From the NCBI GenBank assembly GCA_015654595.1, contig JAATGQ010000083.1, forward strand, positions 1 through 36,143: a stretch of 36,143 bases of DNA, given 5' to 3'. The position numbers and the translations under genes were made by a program. Shown in pieces: positions 25,207 to 34,357 of this stretch (its first letter is position 1; each line of letters starts with the position of its first letter). Below the pieces are notes generated by a model, which was not told the DNA's origin, ran no database searches, and saw nothing but the letters and a program-made list of their open reading frames with translations. Origin of the DNA: Chitinophagales bacterium. GTDB taxonomy: Bacteria > Bacteroidota > Bacteroidia > Chitinophagales > Chitinophagaceae.

Positions 25207-26625
25207 CTATGGGAAGATACCCAGCTCAGCGTAAGACGTGCCTACCTTGTTGATGGCTACGACATAGGCTGCAGTGCGCATATCAGGGATGCTGGGGTTT
25301 GCTTTCCAGGCGTCCATGATCTCGCGTGTTGCTGCGATCATCGTTTCTTCCAGACCGCTGTAAACCAGGTCTACTTCATCTGCGCCATGCATGATAAATT
25401 CCTTTTCCTTCTGCGTTACCTGCTTGCCGGTAAGGCCTTCGATCTGGCTCAGGATATGAGAATTCATGTTTTCGGTAAAGCGCTTTTCCATACGGCCGTA
25501 GCGAACGTGGCTAAGGTTCTTCAGCCACTCGAAGTAAGAAACCGTAACGCCGCCGGCATTCAGATACATATCCGGTACGACCAGCGTGCCTTTCTTGGCG
25601 AACACCTCATCTGCCTCCGGTGTCAGCGGGCCGTTGGCTGCTTCTCCGATGATCCTTGCTTTTACTCTTGGAGCGTTTTCGCCGTTGATCACGTTCTCGA
25701 GAGCGGCTGGGATGAGGATATCGCATTCCAGTTCCAGTGCTTCGGTAGAATTCGGGATATTCTTTGCGCCGGGGAAATTCAAAATGCTGCCTGTCTTCTT
25801 GCGGTGCTGGAAGACTTCTTCTTCGTTGAGGCCATCCGGATTGGTGATCGCGCCTTCGTATTCGGCCAGTGCAATCACCTTGGCTCCGCCCTGGCGGAAG
25901 AATTTGGCGGCGTGATAGCCAACATTTCCCAAGCCTTGTACTATAACCGTTTTGCCTTCGATTCCGGGTGTCAGCTTCAGCTTTGTCATCATATCGGTCA
26001 TATTGCAGACTTCCCGGATGCCATAGAATACGCCCAGGCCGGTAGCTTCGCGGCGACCGCGGACTCCGCCCTGGCTGACGGGCTTACCCGTCACACAACC
26101 CAGTGCGTCGATCTCTCCGGGACGCATACTCATGTAGGTATCGAGGATCCAGGCCATTTCCCGTTCGCCTGTTCCATAGTCTGGAGCAGGAACGTCGGTG
26201 CCCGGCCCGATAAAGTTCTTCTTGATCAACTCCGAGGTGTAACGCCTGGTGATCTTTTCCAGTTCATAAGGCGTATACTTTTTGGGGTCGATGGAGATCC
26301 CGCCTTTGGCGCCTCCAAAGGGGACATTCACGATGGCGCACTTGAAGGTCATCAGCGCAGCCAATGCCATTACTTCATCCAGGTTTACAGAGGGAGCGAA
26401 ACGGATCCCTCCTTTACAAGGAGTCTTGTGATGCGAGTGCTGTACTCGATACGCCTTAATTACTTCAATCTTGTCTCCGATCTTAACGGGGAAAAACATC
26501 CGGTAAACTGCATTACACTGTTTGATCTGCTCAAGAATACCCGGATCCCAGCTGGTGTGAGCCGCTGCTTTGTCAAAACTCTTTTCTACGGCTTCAAAAA
26601 ACTTGTATTCATTCTGGCCTGCCAT
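25207..26625 (-). CDS. gdhA: Glutamate dehydrogenase (Glu/Leu/Phe/Val dehydrogenase family)
   Basis: Interconverts glutamate and 2-oxoglutarate plus ammonia. 472 aa. The N-terminal Glu-binding domain has [10 protein letters not shown] and [18 protein letters not shown], which contains the catalytic Lys, then [13 protein letters not shown] with the catalytic Asp. The Rossmann domain has [14 protein letters not shown]. The C-terminal helix carries [12 protein letters not shown]. The cofactor (NAD or NADP) cannot be decided by eye. ATG at 26625 opens [13 protein letters not shown]. It lies downstream of the ccm genes on the same strand but 102 bp away, and has its own terminator. An antisense frame of nearly the same length (25171-26634, plus) is a shadow. 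Confidence 0.96.
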   Translation of the reverse strand: MAGQNEYKFFEAVEKSFDKAAAHTSWDPGILEQIKQCNAVYRMFFPVKIGDKIEVIKAYRVQHSHHKTPCKGGIRFAPSVNLDEVMALAALMTFKCAIVNVPFGGAKGGISIDPKKYTPYELEKITRRYTSELIKKNFIGPGTDVPAPDYGTGEREMAWILDTYMSMRPGEIDALGCVTGKPVSQGGVRGRREATGLGVFYGIREVCNMTDMMTKLKLTPGIEGKTVIVQGLGNVGYHAAKFFRQGGAKVIALAEYEGAITNPDGLNEEEVFQHRKKTGSILNFPGAKNIPNSTEALELECDILIPAALENVINGENAPRVKARIIGEAANGPLTPEADEVFAKKGTLVVPDMYLNAGGVTVSYFEWLKNLSHVRYGRMEKRFTENMNSHILSQIEGLTGKQVTQKEKEFIMHGADEVDLVYSGLEETMIAATREIMDAWKANPSIPDMRTAAYVVAINKVGTSYAELGIFP

Positions 26626-26727
26626 ATGGATTGATTTGAATTAATGGTTAAAGTTTGTAGGCTTAATAGGCGAGTGGCAGCAATCGTTTTTTGGGCAACC
26701 ACGGTCCTCTACAACACTAAACCGGTT

Positions 26728-27015
26728 TTATTTAAAATCGTTCTCTAATTGTTTGATCTTTCTGTCGAGCCGGATCACATAGGTCAATATGCCCAGTAAG
26801 ATAATGACGAGACATACAACGACCACATAGATCTTCCCTTCCGACCTCATCTTGTCCATCATAGCTGCTTTTCTGGCGGTTGTGCCGGCAGCGGTGACAG
26901 CCTGATGAACGGCAGTATCCGTCTTTGCGTTATCCACACCTCCCTGGGCAAAGGATAGCGAAGGGAGAAACCAGCCCAAAGTTAGCAGCAATATCGTGTA
27001 AACTTTCTTATACAT
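26728..27015 (-). CDS. CcmD-like small membrane protein
   Basis: 95 aa: signal peptide (about 1-23, ending LSFAQ), a short Ala/Thr/Asp-rich periplasmic part, one transmembrane helix (about 62-81) and a short basic cytoplasmic end LDRKIKQLENDF. This layout, and its position 26 bases downstream of ccmC, match the Bacteroidota CcmD family. In System I cytochrome c maturation CcmD bridges CcmC and CcmE; here it is assigned mostly by context. Longer than proteobacterial CcmD because of the signal peptide. Third gene of the ccmB-ccmC-ccmD-like operon. Confidence 0.85.
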   Translation of the reverse strand: MYKKVYTILLLTLGWFLPSLSFAQGGVDNAKTDTAVHQAVTAAGTTARKAAMMDKMRSEGKIYVVVVCLVIILLGILTYVIRLDRKIKQLENDFK

Positions 27016-27041
27016 TACCTGATCCTTTTTGAATGGTTGGG

Positions 27042-27707
27042 TTATACATGTTTACGTTCTGCCAGTAATTGCAGGCGGATACGCAGCGTTGTGATCCAAA
27101 CTCCCAGCAGACTCCAGCCTGGTATGGCTCCCGGCCAGAAGACCACCCGCATCCGGCTGTCGATGTCGTGTGTGTCAAGCGCGGGATTACCCATTCCCCC
27201 CGGATGCAGGCTCTCTACCATGCGCGGGAGTATCCAGATCGTAGGGAACAACATTGCATACGCAAAAATGTTGTAGACTCCTCCGATGCGGGCTCGTTTA
27301 TCCATATCTGTCATGGAATTGCGAAGGACAAGGTAGGCGAGATAGATCAGCAGTGCAATGACTGCTCCCAGCTGCTTGGGGTCGTTGCTCCAGAATGCCC
27401 CCCAGGTAAATCTTGCCCAGATGGAACCGGTGATCAGCCCAAGACAGCCAAAGACAATCCCGCCTTTGGCATATTCTAACGCATAAATATCAAATGTATG
27501 ATTGTTAGTGCGGAGATATTTGACGGAATAAATAACCGAAACGGTAAAAAGGATCATCATCGAGAACCACATCGCCACATGGAAATAAAGGTTGCGGATC
27601 GTTTCATTGAGGATGGGTTTTGCCGGGACCCTACCCAGGAAACCTGCAATGAAAGTGTAGACCAGCATGATGACACACAATATTTTCCACCAATTCTGAC
27701 GAAGCAT
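27042..27707 (-). CDS. ccmC: Heme exporter/handling protein CcmC (CcsA family)
   Basis: 221-aa inner-membrane protein with about six transmembrane segments. It carries the tryptophan-rich heme-binding motif TWGAFWSNDPKQ (about 108-119). Two conserved His flank it: one in NLYFHVAMWF (about 43) and one in the later periplasmic loop (LHPGG or DTHDI, about 165-178). CcmC delivers heme to the chaperone CcmE in System I cytochrome c maturation. ATG at 27707 precedes the first hydrophobic helix. It lies 76 bases downstream of ccmB and 26 upstream of the ccmD-like gene. No ccmA, ccmE or ccmF is in the window. Confidence 0.94.
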   Translation of the reverse strand: MLRQNWWKILCVIMLVYTFIAGFLGRVPAKPILNETIRNLYFHVAMWFSMMILFTVSVIYSVKYLRTNNHTFDIYALEYAKGGIVFGCLGLITGSIWARFTWGAFWSNDPKQLGAVIALLIYLAYLVLRNSMTDMDKRARIGGVYNIFAYAMLFPTIWILPRMVESLHPGGMGNPALDTHDIDSRMRVVFWPGAIPGWSLLGVWITTLRIRLQLLAERKHV

Positions 27708-27783
27708 ATAACTCTGTTTCGGGGAACAGTCCCTTGGTTTAGGAAGGCAAAATTAGGGGAATTTTGTTCAGTCCCTCTATAAA

Positions 27784-28395
27784 TCAATCCTTCCAGAGGA
27801 AGGGGAAGAGGATGATGGCCAGCGTCACCAGCAAAACGTCCAAGCCGGTCAAAACTGTCAGCATCCACCCCAGGCCGCCCTGGAGTACCGTCTCAAAGGC
27901 GATATTGGAGATCTTGCTTAACAAAAGCAATTGGGGAATAACGAGGGGAAAACCCAGAATAGCCATTAACGCAGCACCTTGCTGTGCGCGGGCCGCGATC
28001 GCCGCCAGGAAAGTAAAGACAAGGCTAAGGCTTACGCCGCCCAGCATGCTCACACCCATAAATACCAGTGGATTGACCAGCGGGTTGCCCAGCATCAGCA
28101 AGAACAAACCAAGGCTGACCCCGTTCATCACCAGCATCAACAGCGCATTGAACAGTAGTTTGGAAAGGATAAAATCCCTCGCGCCTGCGATGGAATAGAA
28201 ATACAACAGGCGGCCCCGGCTTTCCTGCAGGAAACTTTTGGCCACTGCATTGATACAGATGAAGAGCTGGATCATCCAGAACAGGCCTTTCCAAACCGTT
28301 CCTTCAGGATCGCCCATCGACAGATAGAGCACGAAGATCGTTGAGGCTACGTAAAGCAATATTCCATAGAAAGTATACTGCTGTCTTATTTCCAA
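27784..28395 (-). CDS. ccmB: Heme ABC exporter permease CcmB (start uncertain, probably further upstream)
   Basis: Six-helix permease of the CcmAB heme-linked ABC complex. The given frame starts at TTG 28395 and has 203 aa. Conserved family residues continue in frame upstream: codons 28396-28434 read I-R-H-I-Y-T-L-F-R-K-D-L-L, matching the usual CcmB N-terminus with KDLLLE. The frame stays open to a TAA at 28468-28470, yet there is no ATG, GTG or other TTG in it. The candidates are ATC 28434, ATC 28443, ATT 28446 and CTG 28452. A TAnnTTTG promoter element at 28463-28470 puts the transcript start just above these codons. First gene of the ccmB-ccmC-ccmD-like operon; the ATPase partner ccmA is not here. 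Confidence 0.9.
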   Translation of the reverse strand: MEIRQQYTFYGILLYVASTIFVLYLSMGDPEGTVWKGLFWMIQLFICINAVAKSFLQESRGRLLYFYSIAGARDFILSKLLFNALLMLVMNGVSLGLFLLMLGNPLVNPLVFMGVSMLGGVSLSLVFTFLAAIAARAQQGAALMAILGFPLVIPQLLLLSKISNIAFETVLQGGLGWMLTVLTGLDVLLVTLAIILFPFLWKD

Positions 28396-28462
28396 CAGGA
28401 GATCCTTCCGGAAAAGCGTATAAATATGCCTGATCGAGCCGATAATGGTCAGTTTTAGGCTG

Positions 28463-28470
28463 CAAAATTA
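28463..28470 (-). promoter_or_regulatory. Bacteroidota -7 element (TAATTTTG) for the ccm operon
   Basis: Exact TAnnTTTG match on the minus strand. A TTTG on the same strand lies 15 bases further upstream (complement of 28486-28489), shorter than the usual spacing. The leader to any plausible ccmB start would be only about 5-25 bases. A ttttttcg/cgaaaaaa inverted repeat lies upstream at 28527-28543. Confidence 0.6.
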
Positions 28471-28567
28471 GTGTCTAAAACCCAACAAATCGTTAAAGTT
28501 GAACCTGCTCATACCCCCGGAATGTATTTTTTCGTCGAAAAAACTACGTGTTGCAGGCCTGTCGATT

Positions 28568-29137
28568 TTATGGTAAAGTATAATAGCAGTGCCTGCAGCG
28601 GGGTTCATACACGTCTTTTTCTCCCAGTAATACCTGACCGCCGCCCGCTTTTTTGCGGAAGGAGTAGTTTGCAATGTTTCCACATTTAACACAAATGGCA
28701 TGCAACTTGGTTATATATTCAGCTTTAGCCAACAGGTTAGGCATTTGCCCAAAAGGTCTGGCAGAATAGTCCATATCCAGACCGGCTATAATGACCCGGA
28801 TACCACGAACAGCAAGCTGGTCGCAGACATCTGGTAATTGATCATCAAAAAACTGGGCCTCGTCTATACCAATCACATCGACTTCTCCTGCCAATAAAAG
28901 GATGGTTTGAGAGTTGTCGACCGGCGTCGATTGAATGGCATTTTCGTCATGCGATACAATGTGCTGCTCATGGTAGCGGGTATCGATTGATGGCTTAAAA
29001 ATCTCTACTTTCAGATTTGCTATCTTAGCGCGTTTTAGCCTCCTGATCAGTTCTTCGGTTTTGCCGGAGAACATCGATCCGCAAATGACTTCAATCCAGC
29101 CGCGTTTTTCACCCTTTATATGGGGTTCGATGAACAT
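28568..29137 (-). CDS. tdk: Thymidine kinase
   Basis: Salvage enzyme phosphorylating thymidine to dTMP. 189 aa, type II thymidine kinase. P-loop [10 protein letters not shown] (about 20-29), Walker B-like [11 protein letters not shown] (catalytic Glu), the lasso region with [12 protein letters not shown], and zinc ligands in two pairs, CVKCG (about 149-152) and CRHC (about 182-185). All required residues are present. ATG at 29137. It lies about 100 bases upstream of the ccm operon promoter on the same strand. An AT-rich inverted repeat (28527-28543) lies downstream but lacks the shape of a classic terminator. Confidence 0.96.
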   Translation of the reverse strand: MFIEPHIKGEKRGWIEVICGSMFSGKTEELIRRLKRAKIANLKVEIFKPSIDTRYHEQHIVSHDENAIQSTPVDNSQTILLLAGEVDVIGIDEAQFFDDQLPDVCDQLAVRGIRVIIAGLDMDYSARPFGQMPNLLAKAEYITKLHAICVKCGNIANYSFRKKAGGGQVLLGEKDVYEPRCRHCYYTLP

Positions 29138-29225
29138 GTTATTATATATGAATTAGGTTCGGAATTTGTTATAACTTTATGTAACTACACTTTTTCTAAC
29201 CCATAAAGTGCTCTTCATTAGTGCT

Positions 29226-30335
29226 ATGGAACGACTTAAAGAACTTATTAACCAACTGACAGAGCAGTTTGACCGTAAGGCCGAGCCTTCTCAAATGCTC
29301 GAAACGGCCCGCTTTCTCGAAGCAGAACTGCGCCAGTTAGCAAGTCAACCAGTAGCCGGTAGGGTAATGCCGACAAAAATAGCGGTTATGATGCCATCCG
29401 CCACGAAAATATATACGGCACAACCCGCTGCCGCTGCGGCCAGTCATCCGTACGCCCCTGCAGTAAGCGCTGTTCCCCCCGCAGAGGATCCATCCGTCAG
29501 TCGTCCCGCATCACCCGCTGTAACTGAACAAAAGTCGGCTCCGGGCTATCAACAGGCTCCTGCTCCGTCGCAGGACCCGGCGCCCGTTTACCAGCCGGTT
29601 TCGGCTCCTGCTGCCAGTTATCAGCCTGCGGCCGTGTCGAACCAGCCTGCAACAAATTATCAGCCAGCTTCGGCTCCCGGTTACCAGCCTGCGGCCGTGT
29701 CGGCGCCCGTTTACCAGCCGGTTTCGGCTCCTGCTGCCAGTTATCAGCCAGCAGCGACACCCAGCCAGGGTCCCTCGCCCAGCTATCAACCGGAGTCCGC
29801 CCCGTCGCCCGCCCCGGTCAACCCGGCCCTGGCCGTCGTCGAAATTTCACCCTACGCTCCGGTACCAACCGTGGCTTCCATAGCTTCCGCCGTAAGCTCA
29901 GGTGTCAACGGCTCCCAGAAGGCCCAGGAAAGAGGTCAATGGCCTTTCGATCCTTTGGCGGAGAAACCGACTGACCGTTACACGCTCTCCCAGAAGACCC
30001 GGGAAGTAAATGACGTGATCGGGGCCAATGGGAAGTCTTCTCTGAATGATAAACTGAAAACAGATATTGCCGACCTCAAGTCGACCCTCAACGATACCCC
30101 TGTACGGGACCTGAAAAAGGCTATCGGGGTTAACGATCGATATGTGTTTATCAATCAATTGTTTAGAGGGGATGAGGTGATGTATGAACGCAGCCTGAAG
30201 ACCATCAATGCCTTCCGGATCCTGCCGGAAGCAGAATATTGGATGGAAAGAGAGTTAAAGGTAAAGCTGGGCTGGGATGAAAACAGGGATGCTACCCGGC
30301 AGTTCTATCAGTTGGTCAAAAGACGTTTTTCCTGA
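29226..30335 (+). CDS. Bacteroidota protein with Pro/Ala/Tyr/Gln repeat region and conserved C-terminal domain
   Basis: 369 aa from the ATG at 29226; a GTG six codons earlier is less likely. Three parts: an N-terminal helical or coiled-coil segment (about 1-40, MERLKELINQLTEQFDR); a long disordered Pro/Ala/Ser/Gln region (about 60-235) with repeated YQPA, YQPV and YQPAS units; and a conserved helical C-terminal domain (about 245-369) including SLNDKLK, DLKKAIGVNDRYVFINQLFRGD and FYQLVKRRFS. I have an impression that this C-terminal domain recurs in Bacteroidota proteins of unknown function, and cannot name it. No signal peptide, so cytoplasmic. The repeat region contains an exact 48-nt direct repeat. 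Its last 28 bases overlap the convergent waaA gene. Confidence 0.85.
   Translation: MERLKELINQLTEQFDRKAEPSQMLETARFLEAELRQLASQPVAGRVMPTKIAVMMPSATKIYTAQPAAAAASHPYAPAVSAVPPAEDPSVSRPASPAVTEQKSAPGYQQAPAPSQDPAPVYQPVSAPAASYQPAAVSNQPATNYQPASAPGYQPAAVSAPVYQPVSAPAASYQPAATPSQGPSPSYQPESAPSPAPVNPALAVVEISPYAPVPTVASIASAVSSGVNGSQKAQERGQWPFDPLAEKPTDRYTLSQKTREVNDVIGANGKSSLNDKLKTDIADLKSTLNDTPVRDLKKAIGVNDRYVFINQLFRGDEVMYERSLKTINAFRILPEAEYWMERELKVKLGWDENRDATRQFYQLVKRRFS
29579..29626 (+). repeat. Exact 48-nt direct repeat inside the gene, copy 1
   Basis: Starts ggcgcccgtttaccagccgg. It is identical to 29702-29749; the 123-nt offset is 41 codons, so the repeat keeps frame and encodes the same A-P-V-Y-Q-P-V-S-A-P-A-A-S-Y-Q segment. 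Confidence 0.9.
29702..29749 (+). repeat. Exact 48-nt direct repeat inside the gene, copy 2
   Basis: Second copy of 29579-29626. A shorter related block (accagcctgcggccgtgtcg and a near variant) recurs around 29620-29640 and 29683-29702, so the region grew by nested in-frame duplication. Confidence 0.9.
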
Positions 30336-31678
30336 ATATAAAGGATGATCTTGTCGGTTGCGCCTCTCCTGGACAAAACATAGTTCCGGGAAGCCTCACT
30401 GGAGGTCTTTAACTCATCCGGATGCTGTAAAAGCCGGTCAAACACTTTCTCCGCCTCCAGCGCGCTGTCAATGATCAGGCCGCCGCCGCTCTCCGTCAGT
30501 TCTACCGCTTCGATATACTTGTCGATAACAGGTCCGAATACTACGGGCTTGCCGTAAACAGCTGCCTCGAGTACATTGTGTACGCCGTCGTTGCCAAATC
30601 CCCCGCCCACATAGGTAATGGTGGCATACCGGTATAGCCGGGACAACATGCCTATATTGTCAATGATCAGCACATTGGGTTCCCGGCCGTCGGCCCAGCC
30701 CGAGGCTTGCTGAGCGCCTGTGAACGTGGATCGACCGCCTTGCCGGACGGGGGCGCCGGCTGTGTCCTGAGCGACCGTTCCCGTCTGTGCCGAAGCCGGA
30801 TGAACGCTGGCTGCCGCAAGGGCTGAATACCGGATCGGATAATGGAACAGTTTCTCTACCTCCAGCAGCCTGTCCTCCCCAATCTCATGGGGGGCTATGA
30901 TAAATCGGATCTCGCGATGTGTATTGGCATAATGGTCCAGCTCTTCCTCGTCTTCTTCCCAGGTGCTGCCTGCCACGATGACGGGATGGCTTTTGCAAAA
31001 AGCGGCAATGAGGGGTAATTCCTCGAATCTTTCGGCGATGGTGATGACCCGATCGAAGCGGGTATCTCCGCTGACGCTCACCCGGCTGCCCAATCGCAGT
31101 CCTTCCAGTAATTCCCGGGAAGCCTCGGTTTGTACGAATAAATGGGTGAAACAGTCGAGCATGTAGCGGTGCAGCCGGCCATACCATTTAAAAAAGGGCT
31201 GATCCGAGCGGAAGACCCCGGAAATCAACAGGACCGGGATTGATCTTTTCTTTAGCTCTGCCAGGAAATAATACCAGTAATCGTATTTTACCCATAAGAC
31301 CAGGTCTGGCTTTATCAGGTCAATGAAACGGCGGGCATGTTTTGGGCTGTCCAGCGGAAGGTAGAAGACGTGATCGGCTCCTTTATAGTCCTTACGGGTC
31401 TCGTAGCCCGAAGGCGAAAAAAAACTCAATATAATAGTACAGCCTGGATATTGCTGTCTCAGCGTTTCCATTACAGGCAGTCCCTGTTCAAATTCTCCCA
31501 GTGAAGAACAATGTACCCAGATAACCGGCCCTGTTTTTTCTCCCAATTCGGCGGACATCCGCTCAAAGAGCCCGCGTCTGCCATCAAGCCATAGTCTGGC
31601 CTTCCTGTTCCAGGGCGCGATCGCCCGAATGCCCAGTTGATAAAACCAGAGAAAAACATGATAAAGTATAATACTCAA
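30308..31678 (-). CDS. waaA: 3-deoxy-D-manno-octulosonic acid (Kdo) transferase
   Basis: GT-B glycosyltransferase adding Kdo to lipid A precursor at the inner membrane. About 456 aa from the TTG at 31678, which gives SIILYHVFLWFYQLG as the N-terminal anchor, as in the family; a GTG at 31741 is an alternative. Family blocks: WVHCSSLGEFEQ (with the catalytic Glu), LSFFSPSGYE, LPLDSPKHARRF, VKYDYWYYFL, SGDTRFDRV, the IIAPHEIGEDRL donor region, YVGGGFGNDGVHNVLEAA and GPVIDKY. A 45-residue Ala/Gly/Gln-rich insert (nt about 30680-30822) interrupts the C-terminal domain just before VLIIDNIGMLSRLY and is not part of the family core. Divergent from the polysaccharide operon; overlaps the 3' end of the preceding convergent gene by 28 bp. 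Confidence 0.94.
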   Translation of the reverse strand: MSIILYHVFLWFYQLGIRAIAPWNRKARLWLDGRRGLFERMSAELGEKTGPVIWVHCSSLGEFEQGLPVMETLRQQYPGCTIILSFFSPSGYETRKDYKGADHVFYLPLDSPKHARRFIDLIKPDLVLWVKYDYWYYFLAELKKRSIPVLLISGVFRSDQPFFKWYGRLHRYMLDCFTHLFVQTEASRELLEGLRLGSRVSVSGDTRFDRVITIAERFEELPLIAAFCKSHPVIVAGSTWEEDEEELDHYANTHREIRFIIAPHEIGEDRLLEVEKLFHYPIRYSALAAASVHPASAQTGTVAQDTAGAPVRQGGRSTFTGAQQASGWADGREPNVLIIDNIGMLSRLYRYATITYVGGGFGNDGVHNVLEAAVYGKPVVFGPVIDKYIEAVELTESGGGLIIDSALEAEKVFDRLLQHPDELKTSSEASRNYVLSRRGATDKIILYIQEKRLLTN

Positions 31679-31790
31679 TTGTTCACGGGTTTTGATTAAA
31701 AACAAAAGTTGACTGGCTGAAATGAGGAAAATAAACCCCACTTCCCTGGCCCCGGAAGGGCGTTGCCGCGCTTACCCTCTGCTGGCTTTC

Positions 31791-31823
31791 ATTGGGATAA
31801 ACCACATTTTTGCAGTAGGTTTG
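31791..31823 (+). promoter_or_regulatory. Promoter of the nucleotide-sugar operon
   Basis: Exact -7 element TAGGTTTG (31816-31823) with attg (31791-31794) 21 bases upstream as a reasonable -33. It predicts a transcript start near 31830 and a leader of about 20 bases before the ATG at 31852. This is the best promoter in the window. Confidence 0.75.
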
Positions 31824-31851
31824 TGCCCGTTTAAAACCAAGAAATAAGATT

Positions 31852-32985
31852 ATGCGGCCCATTCAAATGGTAGATCTAAAACGGCAATATACGAATATAA
31901 AGAGTGCAGTTGATTCAGCAATACAGGAGGTCCTCGACAGTGCGGCCTTCATCAATGGTCCGGCTGTGACCAATCTGGCGCAGGGACTTGCTTCGTATAC
32001 AGGTTCCAAGCATGTTATCCCTTGCGCAAACGGTACAGACGCATTACAAATTGCTATGATGGCATTGGATTTGCAACCTGGGGACGAAGTGATAACACCC
32101 TCATTCACCTTTGTCGCTACCACCGAAGTAGTCGCCCTGCTGAAACTGAAACCGGTATTCGTGGAGGTCGATCCCAAGACGTTCTGTATCGATCCGGCGG
32201 CTATCGAAAAGGCGATAACGCCAAAGACAAAGGCGATTGTACCGGTTCATCTGTATGGCCAGGCTGCCCCGATGGAAGCTATCCTCGACATTGCCCGCAG
32301 GCATAACCTGTATGTTATCGAAGACAATGCTCAGGCTATCGGCGGTACGTATACTTTCTCCAATGGTGATACGAAAAAGACCGGTACCATGGGTCATATC
32401 GGTACTACCTCCTTTTTCCCATCGAAAAATTTAGGTTGTTACGGCGACGGGGGAGCAATATTTACAGATGATGACACGTTAGCCAACCGGTTGAAAATGA
32501 TTGCTAACCATGGGCAGAGCAAGCGCTATTATCACGATATCGTAGGCTGTAACAGCCGCCTGGACTCTATGCAGGCTGCAGTCCTTAACGTGAAATTGCA
32601 GCATCTGGATCAATACACCGCTGCCAGACGCGCCGCGGCGGATTTCTATGATAACGCTTTTAAGGCTCACCCGAAGATTACGACACCTTATAGGGCGTCC
32701 TACAGTCATCACGTTTTTCATCAATATACGCTTCTCCTGGAAGGTGTCGATCGCAATGGGTTAAATGAATTTCTGGCGAGCAAGAGCATACCATCGATGA
32801 TCTATTATCCCGTACCCGGCCACAAGCAGCAAATGTTTGCCGCTTTCGGAGGCGCCGACTATCACCTCGAAACGACAGACTGGCTGACGGAGAGGGTCAT
32901 TTCTCTTCCTATGCACACTGAATTAGATGACGAGCAGCTGAATTATATCAGTAGCAACGTCCTTGAATACATAAATAAAAATTGA
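31852..32985 (+). CDS. DegT/DnrJ/EryC1-family sugar aminotransferase
   Basis: PLP-dependent aminotransferase acting on a keto nucleotide-sugar. 377 aa. PLP contacts: IEDNAQAIGG (Asp158) and the Schiff-base Lys192 in SFFPSKNLGCYGDGGAIF. Other family blocks are CANGTDALQIAM (59-70), PSFTFVATTE and NSRLDSMQAAVL. The overall pattern (DPKTFCIDPAAIE, VPVHLYGQAAPM) resembles WbpE/WlbC enzymes that aminate UDP-3-keto-GlcNAcA; this specificity is inference, and fits the UDP-sugar dehydrogenase genes in the operon. First gene of the operon, 24 bases before ugd. Confidence 0.94.
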   Translation: MRPIQMVDLKRQYTNIKSAVDSAIQEVLDSAAFINGPAVTNLAQGLASYTGSKHVIPCANGTDALQIAMMALDLQPGDEVITPSFTFVATTEVVALLKLKPVFVEVDPKTFCIDPAAIEKAITPKTKAIVPVHLYGQAAPMEAILDIARRHNLYVIEDNAQAIGGTYTFSNGDTKKTGTMGHIGTTSFFPSKNLGCYGDGGAIFTDDDTLANRLKMIANHGQSKRYYHDIVGCNSRLDSMQAAVLNVKLQHLDQYTAARRAAADFYDNAFKAHPKITTPYRASYSHHVFHQYTLLLEGVDRNGLNEFLASKSIPSMIYYPVPGHKQQMFAAFGGADYHLETTDWLTERVISLPMHTELDDEQLNYISSNVLEYINKN

Positions 32986-33009
32986 GATTAACCTAAAGAC
33001 TTCTTTTTT

Positions 33010-34335
33010 ATGAAAATCGCAGTGATCGGCACCGGATATGTAGGACTAGTTACAGGTACTTGTTTTTCTGAGACAGGCAACGACGTGATTTGTGTGGATA
33101 TTGACGCCACAAAGGTTCAAAAGCTTTCCAACGGCCAGATCACCATCTATGAACCGGGACTGGAAAAGCTCTTCCTCCGCAATCTGAAAGAGGAAAGACT
33201 TAAATTCACCACCAGCCTCGAAGAGGGAGTTAAAGATGCAGAGATCATATTCCTGGCCCTGCCTACTCCTCCCGGAGAAGATGGCTCTGCCGACCTGAAA
33301 TATATCCTCGGTGTTTCCGATCACCTCGGTAAGATCCTCAAAGATTATAAGGTTATCGTAGATAAAAGCACCGTTCCCGTCGGTACTGCTCAAAAAGTAA
33401 AAGAGGCCATCGGTAAAAACTATAAAGGAGAATACGACGTTGTCTCCAACCCCGAATTCCTTCGTGAAGGCGTAGCGGTAGACGACTTTATGAAGCCTGA
33501 CCGCGTAGTGATCGGCACGAACTCCGAACGTGCCCGCAAGCTGATGAACGATCTCTACAGCCCATTTGTGCGTCAGGGTAACCCCATCATCTTTATGGAT
33601 GAACCTTCTGCCGAGCTTACCAAATACGCTGCAAACTCTTTCCTGGCTACCAAGATCAGCTTTATGAACGAGATCGCGATCCTTTGCGAACGTCTTGGCG
33701 CTGATGTGGACATGGTAAGACGTGGTATCGGCAGTGACGAACGTATCGGTAAGCGCTTCCTCTTCCCTGGCATCGGCTATGGCGGCAGCTGTTTCCCGAA
33801 AGACGTACAGGCGCTGGTGAAATCCTCTAAGGAAGTTAGCTATGACTTTAAGATCCTGGAGGCCGTTATGGACGTCAATGAAAAGCAAAAGCTTCACCTG
33901 TTGCCCAAGATCGTCCGGTATTTCAACAACAATCTTAAAGGCAAGCACTTTGCATTGTGGGGACTTGCTTTCAAACCCAATACCGACGACATCCGCGAAG
34001 CTCCGGCATTATATATGATCGACGAGCTGGTAAAGGCGGGTGCTACCGTCAGCGTATTCGACCCGGAAGCAATGACGAATGTCAAGAACCTCATCGGCGA
34101 CAAGGTCACCTATGCAGAAAACCAATACGATGCGCTGGAAGGCGCCGATGCGCTGATCATTGCGACAGAATGGAATGAGTTCAGAACGCCAAACTTCCTG
34201 AAGATCGTTACTACGCTTAAGAACAAGGTCATCTTCGACGGCCGCAATCTCTTTGACATTGCAGCTATCCGCGAACTTGGCTTCTATTATGAAAGCGTGG
34301 GCCGCGCCCCTGCAAATGCCGCAGACAAAAAATAA
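33010..34335 (+). CDS. ugd: UDP-glucose 6-dehydrogenase
   Basis: Oxidises UDP-glucose twice with NAD to UDP-glucuronate. 441 aa. N-terminal Rossmann motif GTGYVG (7-12), EPGLEKL, the STVPVGTA and NPEFLREG blocks, the central [17 protein letters not shown] with the catalytic-region Lys, and the nucleophile Cys261 in GGSCFPKD. The C-terminal domain has [15 protein letters not shown]. This subtype (long, YEPGL) is the UDP-glucose rather than UDP-HexNAc dehydrogenase. Its product is the substrate of the next gene's enzyme. Gaps of 24 and 22 bases to its neighbours indicate an operon. Confidence 0.96.
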   Translation: MKIAVIGTGYVGLVTGTCFSETGNDVICVDIDATKVQKLSNGQITIYEPGLEKLFLRNLKEERLKFTTSLEEGVKDAEIIFLALPTPPGEDGSADLKYILGVSDHLGKILKDYKVIVDKSTVPVGTAQKVKEAIGKNYKGEYDVVSNPEFLREGVAVDDFMKPDRVVIGTNSERARKLMNDLYSPFVRQGNPIIFMDEPSAELTKYAANSFLATKISFMNEIAILCERLGADVDMVRRGIGSDERIGKRFLFPGIGYGGSCFPKDVQALVKSSKEVSYDFKILEAVMDVNEKQKLHLLPKIVRYFNNNLKGKHFALWGLAFKPNTDDIREAPALYMIDELVKAGATVSVFDPEAMTNVKNLIGDKVTYAENQYDALEGADALIIATEWNEFRTPNFLKIVTTLKNKVIFDGRNLFDIAAIRELGFYYESVGRAPANAADKK

Positions 34336-34357
34336 ACTCACTATAACCCCATACACA

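Noticed and set aside
25171..26634. 487-codon open frame on the plus strand opposite gdhA
   Set aside because: It is an antisense shadow of a clear glutamate dehydrogenase; the sequence is Cys/His/Phe-rich, has no recognisable domain and no start context.
34253..34357. Longer start of the UDP-glucuronate decarboxylase inside ugd
   Set aside because: It overlaps the ugd coding sequence in another frame, and the family begins at the ATG at 34358.
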